Shown here in pieces: positions 1-8,042 of a DNA stretch of 8,198 nt. Both the position numbers and the translations under genes were made by a program. The DNA is from UBA6183 sp041302975 (GTDB lineage Bacteria; Bacteroidota; Bacteroidia; UKL13-3): assembly GCA_041302975.1 (NCBI GenBank), contig JBFYQC010000145.1:1-8198 (forward strand), read 5' to 3'. The notes beneath the pieces were generated by a model. It was given only the letters and a program-made list of their open reading frames with translations. It made no database searches and was not told the origin of the DNA. Positions within the stretch are counted from its first letter, which is position 1; every line of letters begins with the position of its first letter.

Positions 1-335
1 CACCTGACTCGGCATTTGGTAGTGTTCACACAGAGCGTTACAACGGCATGATTGGAACACAAAGAACCGCTTCTTTAATTGTGCCAAATTTATCTACGCA
101 GTTTCATGATTATGAAATTGAGTGGACACCCGAAAAAATTGATTTTTACATCGACAATAAATTATACAACACCTTCAAAAACGAGCATACCGGTTCAGGT
201 GCTTGGCCATTTGATCAAAACTTTCATTTGATTTTAAACATTGCTGTTGGCGGAAATTTAGGAGGCAAGTTTGGAATAGATGATGCCATTTTCCCGGCAC
301 AAATGAAGGTAGACTGGGTGAAAGTGTTTCAATAG
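1..335 (+). CDS. GH16 family beta-glucanase (laminarinase/lichenase-like), 3' fragment
   Basis: This is the C-terminal part of an endo-beta-glucanase. The first complete codon is at base 3 and the frame stays open from the window edge to a TAG at 333-335, giving 110 residues. An ATG at 48 lies inside the conserved domain and is not the real start. Seen in the translation: the VHTERYNG segment, the strand IEWTPEKIDFYID, then WPFDQNFHLILNIAVGGNLGG and the closing strand MKVDWVKVFQ. This series is typical of the second half of GH16 laminarinase-type jelly-roll domains. The catalytic ExDxxE motif of the family would lie upstream, so activity cannot be judged here. The protein stops right at the end of the catalytic fold, so it carries no C-terminal T9SS sorting domain or binding module. 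A strong terminator follows, marking it as the last gene of its own transcription unit. The family acts on beta-1,3 or mixed beta-1,3/1,4 glucans; the exact substrate cannot be told from this fragment. Confidence 0.9.
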   Translation, partial: PDSAFGSVHTERYNGMIGTQRTASLIVPNLSTQFHDYEIEWTPEKIDFYIDNKLYNTFKNEHTGSGAWPFDQNFHLILNIAVGGNLGGKFGIDDAIFPAQMKVDWVKVFQ

Positions 336-374
336 ATGATATACCCCCGATTTTGTTTAGGTCTGTTTTTGGTT

Positions 375-402
375 AATGCCGGATAATTATCCGGCATTTT
401 TT
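375..402 (+). terminator. Intrinsic terminator after the GH16 gene
   Basis: Bases 375-398 form a perfect 24-base palindrome, which folds as a 10-bp stem (arm AATGCCGGAT) with a four-base AATT loop. The 3' arm runs directly into six T residues (397-402). It lies 40 bases after the GH16 stop codon. A GC-rich stem core followed by a T tract is the standard Rho-independent layout. It separates the GH16 transcript from the amylase/Sus operon downstream. Confidence 0.92.
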
Positions 403-477
403 ATGTATTAAAAGAAATTTTTCTATTAAAAATCAACCAAAAACATATTAAAAAAAAATAAATAAGACATCGTGTCG

Positions 478-508
478 TTTCTACATAAAGTAAAATGAGT
501 TAAATTTA
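478..508 (+). promoter_or_regulatory. Candidate Bacteroidota-type promoter for the amylase-Sus operon
   Basis: The Bacteroidota housekeeping promoter is TTTG, about 19-21 bases, then TAnnTTTG. Here TTTC (478-481) is followed after 19 bases by TAAATTTA (501-508), so each element has one mismatch. An A-rich stretch (about 449-465) lies just upstream. Transcription would begin near 515, giving a leader of about 45 bases before the ATG at 561. A second imperfect -7 match, CACATTTG at 525-532, has no good -33 partner. A promoter somewhere in 403-555 is very likely because of the upstream terminator; this exact placement is tentative. Confidence 0.35.
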
Positions 509-512
509 CTTC

Positions 513-527
513 GTGTAATTATTACAC
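513..527. promoter_or_regulatory. Perfect 15-base inverted repeat, candidate operator
   Basis: GTGTAAT (513-519) and ATTACAC (521-527) are exact reverse complements around a single central T. The site lies just downstream of the candidate -7 element, where a start point near 515 would fall. That position suits a repressor or activator binding site. Odd-length 7+1+7 symmetry fits a dimeric DNA-binding protein, but no regulator gene is present here to link to it. In AT-rich DNA some short palindromes occur by chance. Confidence 0.4.
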
Positions 528-528
528 A

Positions 529-547
529 TTTGGTGTACGATACCAAA
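529..547 (+). promoter_or_regulatory. Leader hairpin or second inverted repeat before the amylase start
   Basis: TTTGGTGT (529-536) can pair with ATACCAAA (540-547) through seven Watson-Crick pairs and one G-T wobble, leaving a three-base ACG loop. It begins two bases after the 513-527 repeat and ends 13 bases before the ATG. If transcribed it would form a modest hairpin next to the translation start; as DNA it could be a second protein site. No T tract follows, so it is not a terminator. Confidence 0.35.
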
Positions 548-560
548 CTAACGCTTGTTT

Positions 561-3419
561 ATGAGAATTTTTGTACTGCTATGCTGTTTGTTAGCTGCTA
601 TGTCGGCACATGCACAATTGTTGCGTACATCACCTGCGTTTATTACAGAAACAAGTTCTTCCATCACCATTTTTGCGGATGCTACAAAAGGAAACAAGGG
701 TATCTTAAATGTTACCGGTGACATATTTGTGCATATAGGTGCGATTACTTCACTGAGCACTTCAAGTAGCAACTGGAAATATGTTCCTGTTGCTTGGGGT
801 GTGGCAGATAACAAAGTAAAATGTACCAAGCTTGCTAACAATGTTTGGTCTTTTACGATTAGTGGTGGTCTTCGTAATTTCTTTGGCATGACAAATGCTT
901 CAGAAACGATTCAAAAAATTGCTATTTTATTTAGAGATGCTACGGGTTCGCAAGTGCTGCGCAACGCAGATGCTTCTGATATGTATATTCCTGTGTATGA
1001 AAATAGTTTGGCCGTACGTATTGATACGCCAGTTACACAACCATTGTATGTGCCTGTGTTAGAGCCTATTTCAAAGGCTGTAGGGGATACCATTTCAATA
1101 GCAGGTGTTGCAAGTACGTCGGCTTCATTATCCCTTTTTGTAAATGATTCACTCATTACTACAACAACAGGAACAAGCATCGCGCAAAAATTTATTTTAC
1201 AAAAAGTAGGTACTCAAAAAATCCTAGTACAAGGAGTGAGTGGGTCTATAACACGTAAAGATTCAATTTCGTTTTTAGTGACAGGTGCAACAAACCTTGT
1301 TGGGCTTCCTGCTGGTGTTAAAGATGGTATTAATTATGAACCAGGTGATACGTCGGTAACACTTGTTTTGTATGCGCCTAAAAAATCTTCTATCACCGTA
1401 GCCGGTGATTTTAATAATTGGACACCTGGACTTTCGCACGTTATGAAAATGACGCCTGATAGTTTGCGTTTTTGGGTTCGATTAACAGGCTTAACGCCAG
1501 GCGTAGAATATGCTTATCAGTACATTATTGATGGTGCTTTAAAAGTGGCAGATTATAATGCACATAAAGTATTGGATCCTTGGAATGATCCATTTATTGC
1601 TGCTGCAACCTACCCCAATTTAAAACCTTACCCAACTGGTAAAACCACTGAAATTGTGAGTGTCTTACAAACTGCACAACCAAAATACAATTGGAACGAT
1701 GCAAACTTTGTACGCCCCAACAAAAAGAATCTTGTGGTATACGAACTTTTACTTCGTGACTTTGTGGCCAAGCATGATTTTCAAACATTAAAAGACACAT
1801 TGCCGTATTTGAAAAAATTAGGCATCAATGCAATAGAATTAATGCCATTTTCTGAATTTGAAGGCAATAGCAGTTGGGGCTATAATCCCAATTTCTTTTT
1901 TGCTACCGATAAATACTATGGTACACCTGAGGCCATCAAATCATTTATTGATGCAGCGCACCAACAAGGTATTGCTGTCATTATGGACATGGTGCTCAAC
2001 CATGTATTTGGTTCTTCGCCACTTGCTAAAATGTATTGGGATGGCACAAATAACAAACCTGCTACAAACAATCCTTGGTTAAACCCAGATGCCAAACATC
2101 CATTTAATGTTGGTAATGATTTTAACCATGAATCAATAGCAACCAAAGAGCTTGTGAATAGGGTTACTAAATACTGGCTTCAAGAATTTCATATTGATGG
2201 ATACCGTTGGGATTTATCAAAAGGATTTACGCAGGTGAACAATCCAACCAATGTTGGCGCATGGGGTAATTATGACGCTTCTCGTATCAAAATATGGAAA
2301 GCGATATATGATACCATGCAAGCGACCAGTGCCGGAAGCTATTGTATGCTTGAACATTTTGCAGACAATTCGGAAGAAAAAGAATTAGCCGACTACGGTA
2401 TGTTATTGTGGGGTAATGCCAATCATAGTTTTGCGGAAGCAACCATGGGTTATACATCTACCTCAAATTTTGGTACTAGTTTTTCAAATGCACGAAATTT
2501 TGCACAGCAGCATTTGGTTACCTATATGGAAAGTCATGACGAGGAAAGACTTCAATACAAAAACTTGAATTTTGGTAATGGTTCTGGTAGTTATAGCACA
2601 AAAAATCCGGCAACGGGTTTAAAAAGAAATGAAATGGCGGCTGCATTTTGGGCACTTACACCGGGTCCTAAATTAATGTGGCAGTTTGGTGAATTGGGTT
2701 ATGATTTTAGCATCAATACTTGCACCAATTTAACAGTAGATAACAATTGTCGTTTAGCAGAAAAGCCTATTAAATGGGATTATTTACAAGACGCCAATCG
2801 TAAAGGCTTGTATGATGCGTATGCTAAATTTTTAAAACTTCGCGCAACCCCAGCTTATACAAACGATTTTGGATCTAATAAATACACCGTTAATACGGCA
2901 GGCGCTTTAAAGTCTATGCAGCTCAATGGCGACTCTATTAAACTAGTAGTTGTTGGAAATTTTGATGTTACACCACAAACCGCTACCGTGGGTTTTCCAA
3001 CAGATGGTTTTTGGTATAGTTTGTATTCTAATAAATACCAGTTGGTTTCTGGTGGGTCTGCAAGCGTTACATTACAGCCAGGTGAGTACTTTGTCTATTC
3101 CAATAAAAACCTAAATAATGCAGTGGTTACTGCTACACCAAATATTAGCTTACCGTTATTAAATACAACCATATCTATTTCCCCAAATCCGGTAAGTCAA
3201 GCAGCGATTTTGAAATATCATTTGCCTGAAGCAGGGAAGGTTCAAGTTAAGCTTTTAAGTCAGGCCGGTGTTGTAGTGGATGGCCTATTTAACGGATGGC
3301 AAAATAAAGGACAACAACAATTAACAATCAATAAGAAAGGACTCCCTCCGGGCGTTTATCATATATCTATTCAATCAAATCAAAAACAAAAAACACAAAC
3401 ATTTTTAATCACTAATTAG
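561..3419 (+). CDS. Secreted multidomain GH13 alpha-amylase with T9SS sorting domain
   Basis: An endo-acting alpha-glucan hydrolase of 952 residues. I place the start at ATG 561; an in-frame TTG at 555 is less likely because ATG 561 opens directly into a signal peptide (MRIFVLLCCLLAAMSAHAQ). Domains: an N-terminal beta-rich module (about 20-150; Trp72, 79, 96), possibly carbohydrate-binding; an Ig-like region (about 155-243); a CBM48/early-set domain (about 248-345, with FNNWTPG); the GH13 barrel (from about 391); a C-terminal beta domain (about 784-849); and a type A T9SS sorting domain (about 870-952, starting ISISPNPV and containing GVYHISIQ). GH13 motifs are intact: DMVLNH (Asp476-His481), GYRWD with nucleophile Asp551, LEHF with acid/base Glu598, ESHDEE with Asp660. 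Cys721 and Cys730 could form a loop disulfide. First gene of the operon, 28 bases before susC. The sorting domain implies export across the outer membrane by T9SS, then release or anchoring. Cleavage of starch or glycogen is inferred; a pullulanase-like specificity is not excluded. Confidence 0.93.
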   Translation: MRIFVLLCCLLAAMSAHAQLLRTSPAFITETSSSITIFADATKGNKGILNVTGDIFVHIGAITSLSTSSSNWKYVPVAWGVADNKVKCTKLANNVWSFTISGGLRNFFGMTNASETIQKIAILFRDATGSQVLRNADASDMYIPVYENSLAVRIDTPVTQPLYVPVLEPISKAVGDTISIAGVASTSASLSLFVNDSLITTTTGTSIAQKFILQKVGTQKILVQGVSGSITRKDSISFLVTGATNLVGLPAGVKDGINYEPGDTSVTLVLYAPKKSSITVAGDFNNWTPGLSHVMKMTPDSLRFWVRLTGLTPGVEYAYQYIIDGALKVADYNAHKVLDPWNDPFIAAATYPNLKPYPTGKTTEIVSVLQTAQPKYNWNDANFVRPNKKNLVVYELLLRDFVAKHDFQTLKDTLPYLKKLGINAIELMPFSEFEGNSSWGYNPNFFFATDKYYGTPEAIKSFIDAAHQQGIAVIMDMVLNHVFGSSPLAKMYWDGTNNKPATNNPWLNPDAKHPFNVGNDFNHESIATKELVNRVTKYWLQEFHIDGYRWDLSKGFTQVNNPTNVGAWGNYDASRIKIWKAIYDTMQATSAGSYCMLEHFADNSEEKELADYGMLLWGNANHSFAEATMGYTSTSNFGTSFSNARNFAQQHLVTYMESHDEERLQYKNLNFGNGSGSYSTKNPATGLKRNEMAAAFWALTPGPKLMWQFGELGYDFSINTCTNLTVDNNCRLAEKPIKWDYLQDANRKGLYDAYAKFLKLRATPAYTNDFGSNKYTVNTAGALKSMQLNGDSIKLVVVGNFDVTPQTATVGFPTDGFWYSLYSNKYQLVSGGSASVTLQPGEYFVYSNKNLNNAVVTATPNISLPLLNTTISISPNPVSQAAILKYHLPEAGKVQVKLLSQAGVVVDGLFNGWQNKGQQQLTINKKGLPPGVYHISIQSNQKQKTQTFLITN

Positions 3420-3447
3420 TATTTATTCAAATTGAAATTGTAATTCT

Positions 3448-6435
3448 ATGAACATTAAAAAAGCACTTGTTGCAATGCTGATGATGCTAACAGTTTTCTG
3501 TTTGTCATCAATTGCGCAAGACCGTACGGTTACAGGTAAAGTAACCAATGCAAAAGATGGTTCGCCGTTAGCGGCTGCTAGTGTCCTTGTAAAAGGATCT
3601 GGCGTTGGAGCACAAACAAATGCCGATGGGTCATTTAGTTTGAAAGTTCCTGCTAAAGCAACTACACTCGTTGTATCTTCTTTGAATTTTGAAACCAAAG
3701 AAGTAACCTTAAGCGGCAACACCGTATCAGTTGCACTTTCACCAGCTGTTGATCAGCTAAGTGATGTAGTGGTAATTGGTTATGGTAGCGTTCGTAAAAA
3801 GGACCTAACAGGATCTGTTGTGAATGTGTCTTCTAAAGACTTCAACAAAGGTGTCATTTCAACACCGGAGCAACTTATTCAAGGTAAAGTAGCGGGGGTG
3901 CAAATCACAAGTAACAATGGTGCACCTGGTTCAGGAAGTACTATTAGAATTAGAGGTGGTGCATCTTTAAATGCAAGTAACGATCCACTTATTGTTGTAG
4001 ACGGTATGCCTATCGATGGTGGTGGTATTTCTGGCCAAGCCAATGCGCTTGCCCTAATCAACCCTAACGACATCGAATCTTTTTCAGTTTTAAAAGATGC
4101 ATCTGCTACTGCCATTTATGGTGCAAGAGCATCTAATGGTGTTATCATCATTACCACTAAGAAAGGTAAGTCTGGTGCTCCAAAGTATGCATTTAGCTCT
4201 CAATTGAGTGTTTCAAATGTTACTAAAAAATTAGATGTTTTTTCGGCAGATGAAATTAGAGATATTGTAAAAACAAAGGGCCCTAGTTATGCTTCTTTAT
4301 TGGGTAATGCATCTACCGATTGGCAGGATGAAATCTATCAAACAGCCATTACTACAGACAATAACATTTCTGTATCTGGTGCTTTAAAGAAATTGCCTTA
4401 CCGTTTTTCACTCGGTAATTTAATGCAATCAGGTATTTTAAGATCTGATAAATTAAACAGAACCACTGTAGGTGTTAACGTGAGCCCTACACTTTTTGAC
4501 AATCACCTTACTGTTAATATCAATTATAAATTAGCAGCAAGTAAAACAAACTTTGCAGATCAAGGTGCGATTGGTTCAGCTACTTATTTTGATCCTACTA
4601 AACCAGTATACTCTGGTGCGCAGGCATACAATGGATATTGGAACTGGTTAGATGCAACTTCATCTAATGGTCTTCGTGCTTTAGCACCTAAAAATCCACT
4701 TGGTATCTTGTTAGATAAAGATGATCAAAGTAATGTTACCCGTCATATTGCAAATGCATTAGTAGACTATAAAGTGCATTTCATCCCTGATTTACATGTT
4801 GTTGTAAACACAGGTATGGATGTTGCTGAAGGTAAAGGAACTACAGTTATTAATGAGCAAGCTGCAACTACGTATATGCGTTTTAAAGATGCAGCAGGTA
4901 TGTTTCATAGTGGTGTAAACAATGAGTACCGTCAAACTAGAAACAATACCTATTTGAATGCGTATTTAAACTATGCTAAAGAAATTCCTTACTTATCTAC
5001 AAGAGTAGAATTTACAGGTGGTTATGAGTTTCAAAATTATTTAACAACCAACTACAATTTTAGCGATCAAACCTTTAATGGTACTGTTGTTAATACCCCT
5101 AATTTTGAATTTGACAAACCTGAATACCGTTTAAGTTCATACTTAGGTAGAATGAACCTTACTGTAAAAGGTAAATATTTATTTACTGCCTCTGTACGTC
5201 AAGACGGATCTTCTAAATTTAATCCAGATAACCGTTTTGCAGTATTCCCTTCAGGAGCTGTTGCTTGGAAGTTGAAAGAAGAAGGCTTGTTCAAAAATGT
5301 GAAGTCTTTATCTGATCTTAAATTACGTGCGAGTTATGGTGTAACTGGTCAACAAGATGGTATTGGTTATTATGACTACATCTCTTATTACAACCTAGGT
5401 TCAAACACAGCACAGTATCAATTTGGTAATACGTTCACGCCAATTTCTCGCCCTAATGGTTATTATTTTAACCGTAAATGGGAGCAAACAGCAACGACTA
5501 ACTTAGCGTTAGATTTTGGATTTGCTGATAATAGAATTACGGGTACCATTGAAGCCTACAAAAGAGAAACTTCTGATTTGTTAAATGAAGTAAACCAGCC
5601 AGCTGGTACTAATTTTAGCAATAAGATTGTTGCAAACGTAGGTACGATGGAAAATAAGGGTATTGAATTTACTTTAAATATTCAACCTATCCGTAACAAA
5701 AACACAACTTGGGATATTGCGTTCAACGCAACCTATAACCAAAACAGAATCACTAAATTAACCATCTCTGATGACCCAGCTTATGCAGGTGCTCGTTTTG
5801 GTGGCATTAGTGGTGGTACAGGTAACTCTATCTTAATCCACTCTGTAGGATACCAAAGAGGCGCGTTCTTTGTTTACAAGCAAGTATATGATGCCAACGA
5901 TAAGCCTATCGATGGTTTATACGCAGACTTAAACAGAGATGGTGTAATCAACGAAAGAGATTTATACCAGTATAAAGGTGTAGATCCTCAAATGTTTTTT
6001 GGTTTAAGTTCAAGTGTTACGCACAAGAAGTGGAATGCTGGTATCGTAATGCGTGCTAACATTGGTAACTACTTGTACAATAACATCGCTTCAAGTTCTG
6101 GTACTTTAAGAAATATCTTAAACCCAATTGGTTATATCAATAACGGTTCTAGAGATTATTTGAAATCAGGATTTAGTGGTAATGGCTCAAACTATTACTT
6201 ATCTGATTACTATGTACAAAACGCATCTTTCTTACGTATTGACAATATCAACTTAGGTTATAATGTTGGTAAAGTATTTAGCAATAAAGCTTCTTTACGT
6301 ATCAATGCAACTGTACAAAATGTATTAACCATTACAAAGTATACTGGTTTAGATCCTGAAATGAACGGTGGTATTGATAATAATTTTTATCCTCGTCCAA
6401 GAACCATTGTATTGGGTATAAATCTTGATTTCTAA
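3448..6435 (+). CDS. susC: SusC/RagA-family TonB-dependent outer-membrane transporter
   Basis: This 995-residue protein is the import barrel of the SusCD complex; it takes up oligosaccharides, here probably maltooligosaccharides, using TonB-ExbBD energy. ATG 3448 starts a signal peptide (about 1-24, ending SSIAQ). Then come a carboxypeptidase-regulatory-like beta-sandwich (about 25-100), a TonB-box-like DVVVIGYG (106-113), the plug with the SusC family signature (IRIRGG at 166-171, then DPLIVVDGMPIDG at 179-191), and the long barrel. A DLNRDGVINERD segment late in the barrel resembles the acidic loop common in this family. The C-terminus (GINLDF) ends in Phe, as usual for outer-membrane barrels. 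Length is normal. No STN domain precedes the beta-sandwich, so it lacks the extension that transporters use to signal to anti-sigma/ECF factors. It lies between the amylase and susD with short spacers. Family assignment is certain; the substrate is inferred from neighbours. Confidence 0.96.
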   Translation: MNIKKALVAMLMMLTVFCLSSIAQDRTVTGKVTNAKDGSPLAAASVLVKGSGVGAQTNADGSFSLKVPAKATTLVVSSLNFETKEVTLSGNTVSVALSPAVDQLSDVVVIGYGSVRKKDLTGSVVNVSSKDFNKGVISTPEQLIQGKVAGVQITSNNGAPGSGSTIRIRGGASLNASNDPLIVVDGMPIDGGGISGQANALALINPNDIESFSVLKDASATAIYGARASNGVIIITTKKGKSGAPKYAFSSQLSVSNVTKKLDVFSADEIRDIVKTKGPSYASLLGNASTDWQDEIYQTAITTDNNISVSGALKKLPYRFSLGNLMQSGILRSDKLNRTTVGVNVSPTLFDNHLTVNINYKLAASKTNFADQGAIGSATYFDPTKPVYSGAQAYNGYWNWLDATSSNGLRALAPKNPLGILLDKDDQSNVTRHIANALVDYKVHFIPDLHVVVNTGMDVAEGKGTTVINEQAATTYMRFKDAAGMFHSGVNNEYRQTRNNTYLNAYLNYAKEIPYLSTRVEFTGGYEFQNYLTTNYNFSDQTFNGTVVNTPNFEFDKPEYRLSSYLGRMNLTVKGKYLFTASVRQDGSSKFNPDNRFAVFPSGAVAWKLKEEGLFKNVKSLSDLKLRASYGVTGQQDGIGYYDYISYYNLGSNTAQYQFGNTFTPISRPNGYYFNRKWEQTATTNLALDFGFADNRITGTIEAYKRETSDLLNEVNQPAGTNFSNKIVANVGTMENKGIEFTLNIQPIRNKNTTWDIAFNATYNQNRITKLTISDDPAYAGARFGGISGGTGNSILIHSVGYQRGAFFVYKQVYDANDKPIDGLYADLNRDGVINERDLYQYKGVDPQMFFGLSSSVTHKKWNAGIVMRANIGNYLYNNIASSSGTLRNILNPIGYINNGSRDYLKSGFSGNGSNYYLSDYYVQNASFLRIDNINLGYNVGKVFSNKASLRINATVQNVLTITKYTGLDPEMNGGIDNNFYPRPRTIVLGINLDF

Positions 6436-6464
6436 TTCAATCAATAGTGCAAAAAAATATAACA

Positions 6465-8042
6465 ATGAAAAATAATCTATACAAACAAATCATAGCCACA
6501 GTTGGAGCGATTGTTGTATTGGCATCTTGTAACAAGACCTTAGACTTGTTGCCTACCAATGATGTTACATCAGCAACCGTTTATGCCGACGCAAATGGTT
6601 ATAAGCAAGCTTTTGCAAAAGTATATGCGAGCTATGCTTTAACAGGTAATGCTGGACCTGCAGGTAACGGAGATATACAAGGTATCGATGAAGGTACTTC
6701 AGATTTCTTACGCCTATGGTGGAAAGCACAAGAATTAAGTACCGATGAAGCTGTTGTTTCTTGGGGAGATCCAGGTATTCAAGATTTCCATAACATGAAC
6801 TGGTCTGCAAGCAATCCAATGCTTACAGGTCTTTACTACCGTTGTTACTATCAAATCACTTTAGCAAATGATTTCATTCGTCAATCTTCTGAAGCAAAAG
6901 TTGCATCTAAAGGAATTACGGGTGTGGATGCTGAAGCGATTAAAAAATACAGAGCAGAAGCAAGATTTTTACGTGCTTACCAATATTCAATCTTAATGGA
7001 TTTGTTTGGTAATATTCCTTTTGTTACGGAAGCAGAAGCGTTAGGTTCTGTAATGCCAAAGCAAAGAACACGTGCTGAAATCTTTTCTTATATCGAAACA
7101 GAACTTAAGGCCATTGACGCTGATTTAGTAGATGCGCGTAAAAATGAATATGGTCGTGCAGATAAAGCTGCAGCATGGGCATTGCTTGCTCGTTTGTATT
7201 TAAATGCGCAAGTGTATACAGGTACTGCTAGAAATACAGATGCTGCTACCTACGCAAAAAGAGTATTAGACGCTGGTTATACTTTAATTAGCGACTACAC
7301 TAAAATCATGCGTGCAGATAATAATGTGAACACTTCTGAATTTATTTTAACCATTAACTATGATGGTTTAAAAACACAAAACTGGGGTGGTACAACATTC
7401 TTAACACACGCACCAGTTGGTGGTAGCATGGTTGCTGCTCAATTTGGTGTTGATGGTGGATGGGGTGGTTTAAGAACAACGACTGGTTTATCAAGCAAGT
7501 TCCCTGACTTAACAGGTACTGCCGATAAGCGTTCACAGTTTTATACCAGTGGTCAATCTGCAGATATTAGTGACTTAACTAAATTTACAGATGGCTATGC
7601 GATCACTAAATTTAAAAATATCAATATGAACGGTACGCCAGGTAAAAACTTAACCTGGGTTGATATTGATTTCCCTATTTTCCGTTCTGCAGAAATGAAC
7701 CTAGTATACGCCGAAGCGGTATTAAGAGGTGGAACTGGTGATGCAGGAGCTGCATTGAGCTATGTAAACGCTTTAAGAACAAGAGCTGGTGCAAGCACAA
7801 TTTCTGCTGCTCAATTAAATTTAGATTTTATTTTAGACGAGCGTGCAAGAGAATTATATTGGGAAGGATTTAGAAGATCAGACCTTATCCGATACAATAG
7901 ATTCGTAGAATCTTCTTATGTATGGCCTTGGAAAGGTGGTGTTAGAGGTGGAACCAATGTAGATGGATTTAGAAAATTGTATCCGATTCCTTCTGCAGAC
8001 ATTTCATCTAATCCTAATTTAGTTCAAAACGCAGGTTATTAA
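6465..8042 (+). CDS. susD: SusD-type starch-binding surface lipoprotein
   Basis: The glycan-binding lid of the SusCD transporter, 525 residues. An in-frame GTG at 6447 would add six residues (MQKNIT), but ATG 6465 gives a clean lipoprotein signal (MKNNLYKQIIATVGAIVVLASC) with lipidated Cys22, so I use 6465. Family marks: RFLRAYQYSILMDLFGNIPF (about 168-187), a TPR-like helix pair around AWALLARLYLNA, the helix ERARELYWEGFRRSDLIRYN (459-478), and the ending YPIPSADISSNPNLVQNAGY. The N-terminal part resembles the true starch-binding SusD of Bacteroides thetaiotaomicron more than generic SusD proteins: GIDEGTSDFLR (Asp75-Glu76, Arg83), ELSTDE, and Trp100, which from memory appears to match a sugar-stacking Trp (W98) there. 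The gene starts 29 bases after susC, as expected for a co-translated pair. The export signal after Cys22 (NKTLD) is only weakly acidic. The SusD call is certain; starch specificity is a good inference. Confidence 0.96.
   Translation: MKNNLYKQIIATVGAIVVLASCNKTLDLLPTNDVTSATVYADANGYKQAFAKVYASYALTGNAGPAGNGDIQGIDEGTSDFLRLWWKAQELSTDEAVVSWGDPGIQDFHNMNWSASNPMLTGLYYRCYYQITLANDFIRQSSEAKVASKGITGVDAEAIKKYRAEARFLRAYQYSILMDLFGNIPFVTEAEALGSVMPKQRTRAEIFSYIETELKAIDADLVDARKNEYGRADKAAAWALLARLYLNAQVYTGTARNTDAATYAKRVLDAGYTLISDYTKIMRADNNVNTSEFILTINYDGLKTQNWGGTTFLTHAPVGGSMVAAQFGVDGGWGGLRTTTGLSSKFPDLTGTADKRSQFYTSGQSADISDLTKFTDGYAITKFKNINMNGTPGKNLTWVDIDFPIFRSAEMNLVYAEAVLRGGTGDAGAALSYVNALRTRAGASTISAAQLNLDFILDERARELYWEGFRRSDLIRYNRFVESSYVWPWKGGVRGGTNVDGFRKLYPIPSADISSNPNLVQNAGY

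Noticed and set aside
525..532. CACATTTG as the -7 promoter element
   Set aside because: It matches five of six fixed positions, but no TTTG-like -33 element lies 19-21 bases upstream and it would leave a very short leader; kept only as an alternative.
555..560. TTG at 555 as the amylase start
   Set aside because: ATG 561 is only two codons downstream and gives the better signal peptide; TTG starts are uncommon in this setting.
530..721. Plus-strand 63-codon open frame overlapping the start of the amylase
   Set aside because: It is out of frame with the signal-peptide-bearing amylase and has a cysteine/tyrosine-rich sequence typical of frame-shifted coding DNA.
548..889. Open frame of 113 codons on the minus strand across the amylase leader and 5' end
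   Set aside because: It lies almost wholly antisense to the signal peptide and first module of a clear GH13 gene, and its translation shows no recognisable domain.
1916..2146. Minus-strand open frame inside the amylase catalytic domain, and similar ones at 911-1180, 1594-1800, 3879-4115, 6565-6819 and 7354-7536
   Set aside because: All are fully contained in strongly conserved genes on the other strand and have no independent motifs or plausible promoters.
3423..3722. Open frame of 99 codons on the minus strand over the susC start
   Set aside because: It is antisense to the SusC signal peptide and beta-sandwich domain, with a translation that resembles no known protein; it is a coding shadow.
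6447..6464. GTG at 6447 as the susD start
   Set aside because: It would put six extra residues (MQKNIT) before a complete lipoprotein signal that already starts at ATG 6465.
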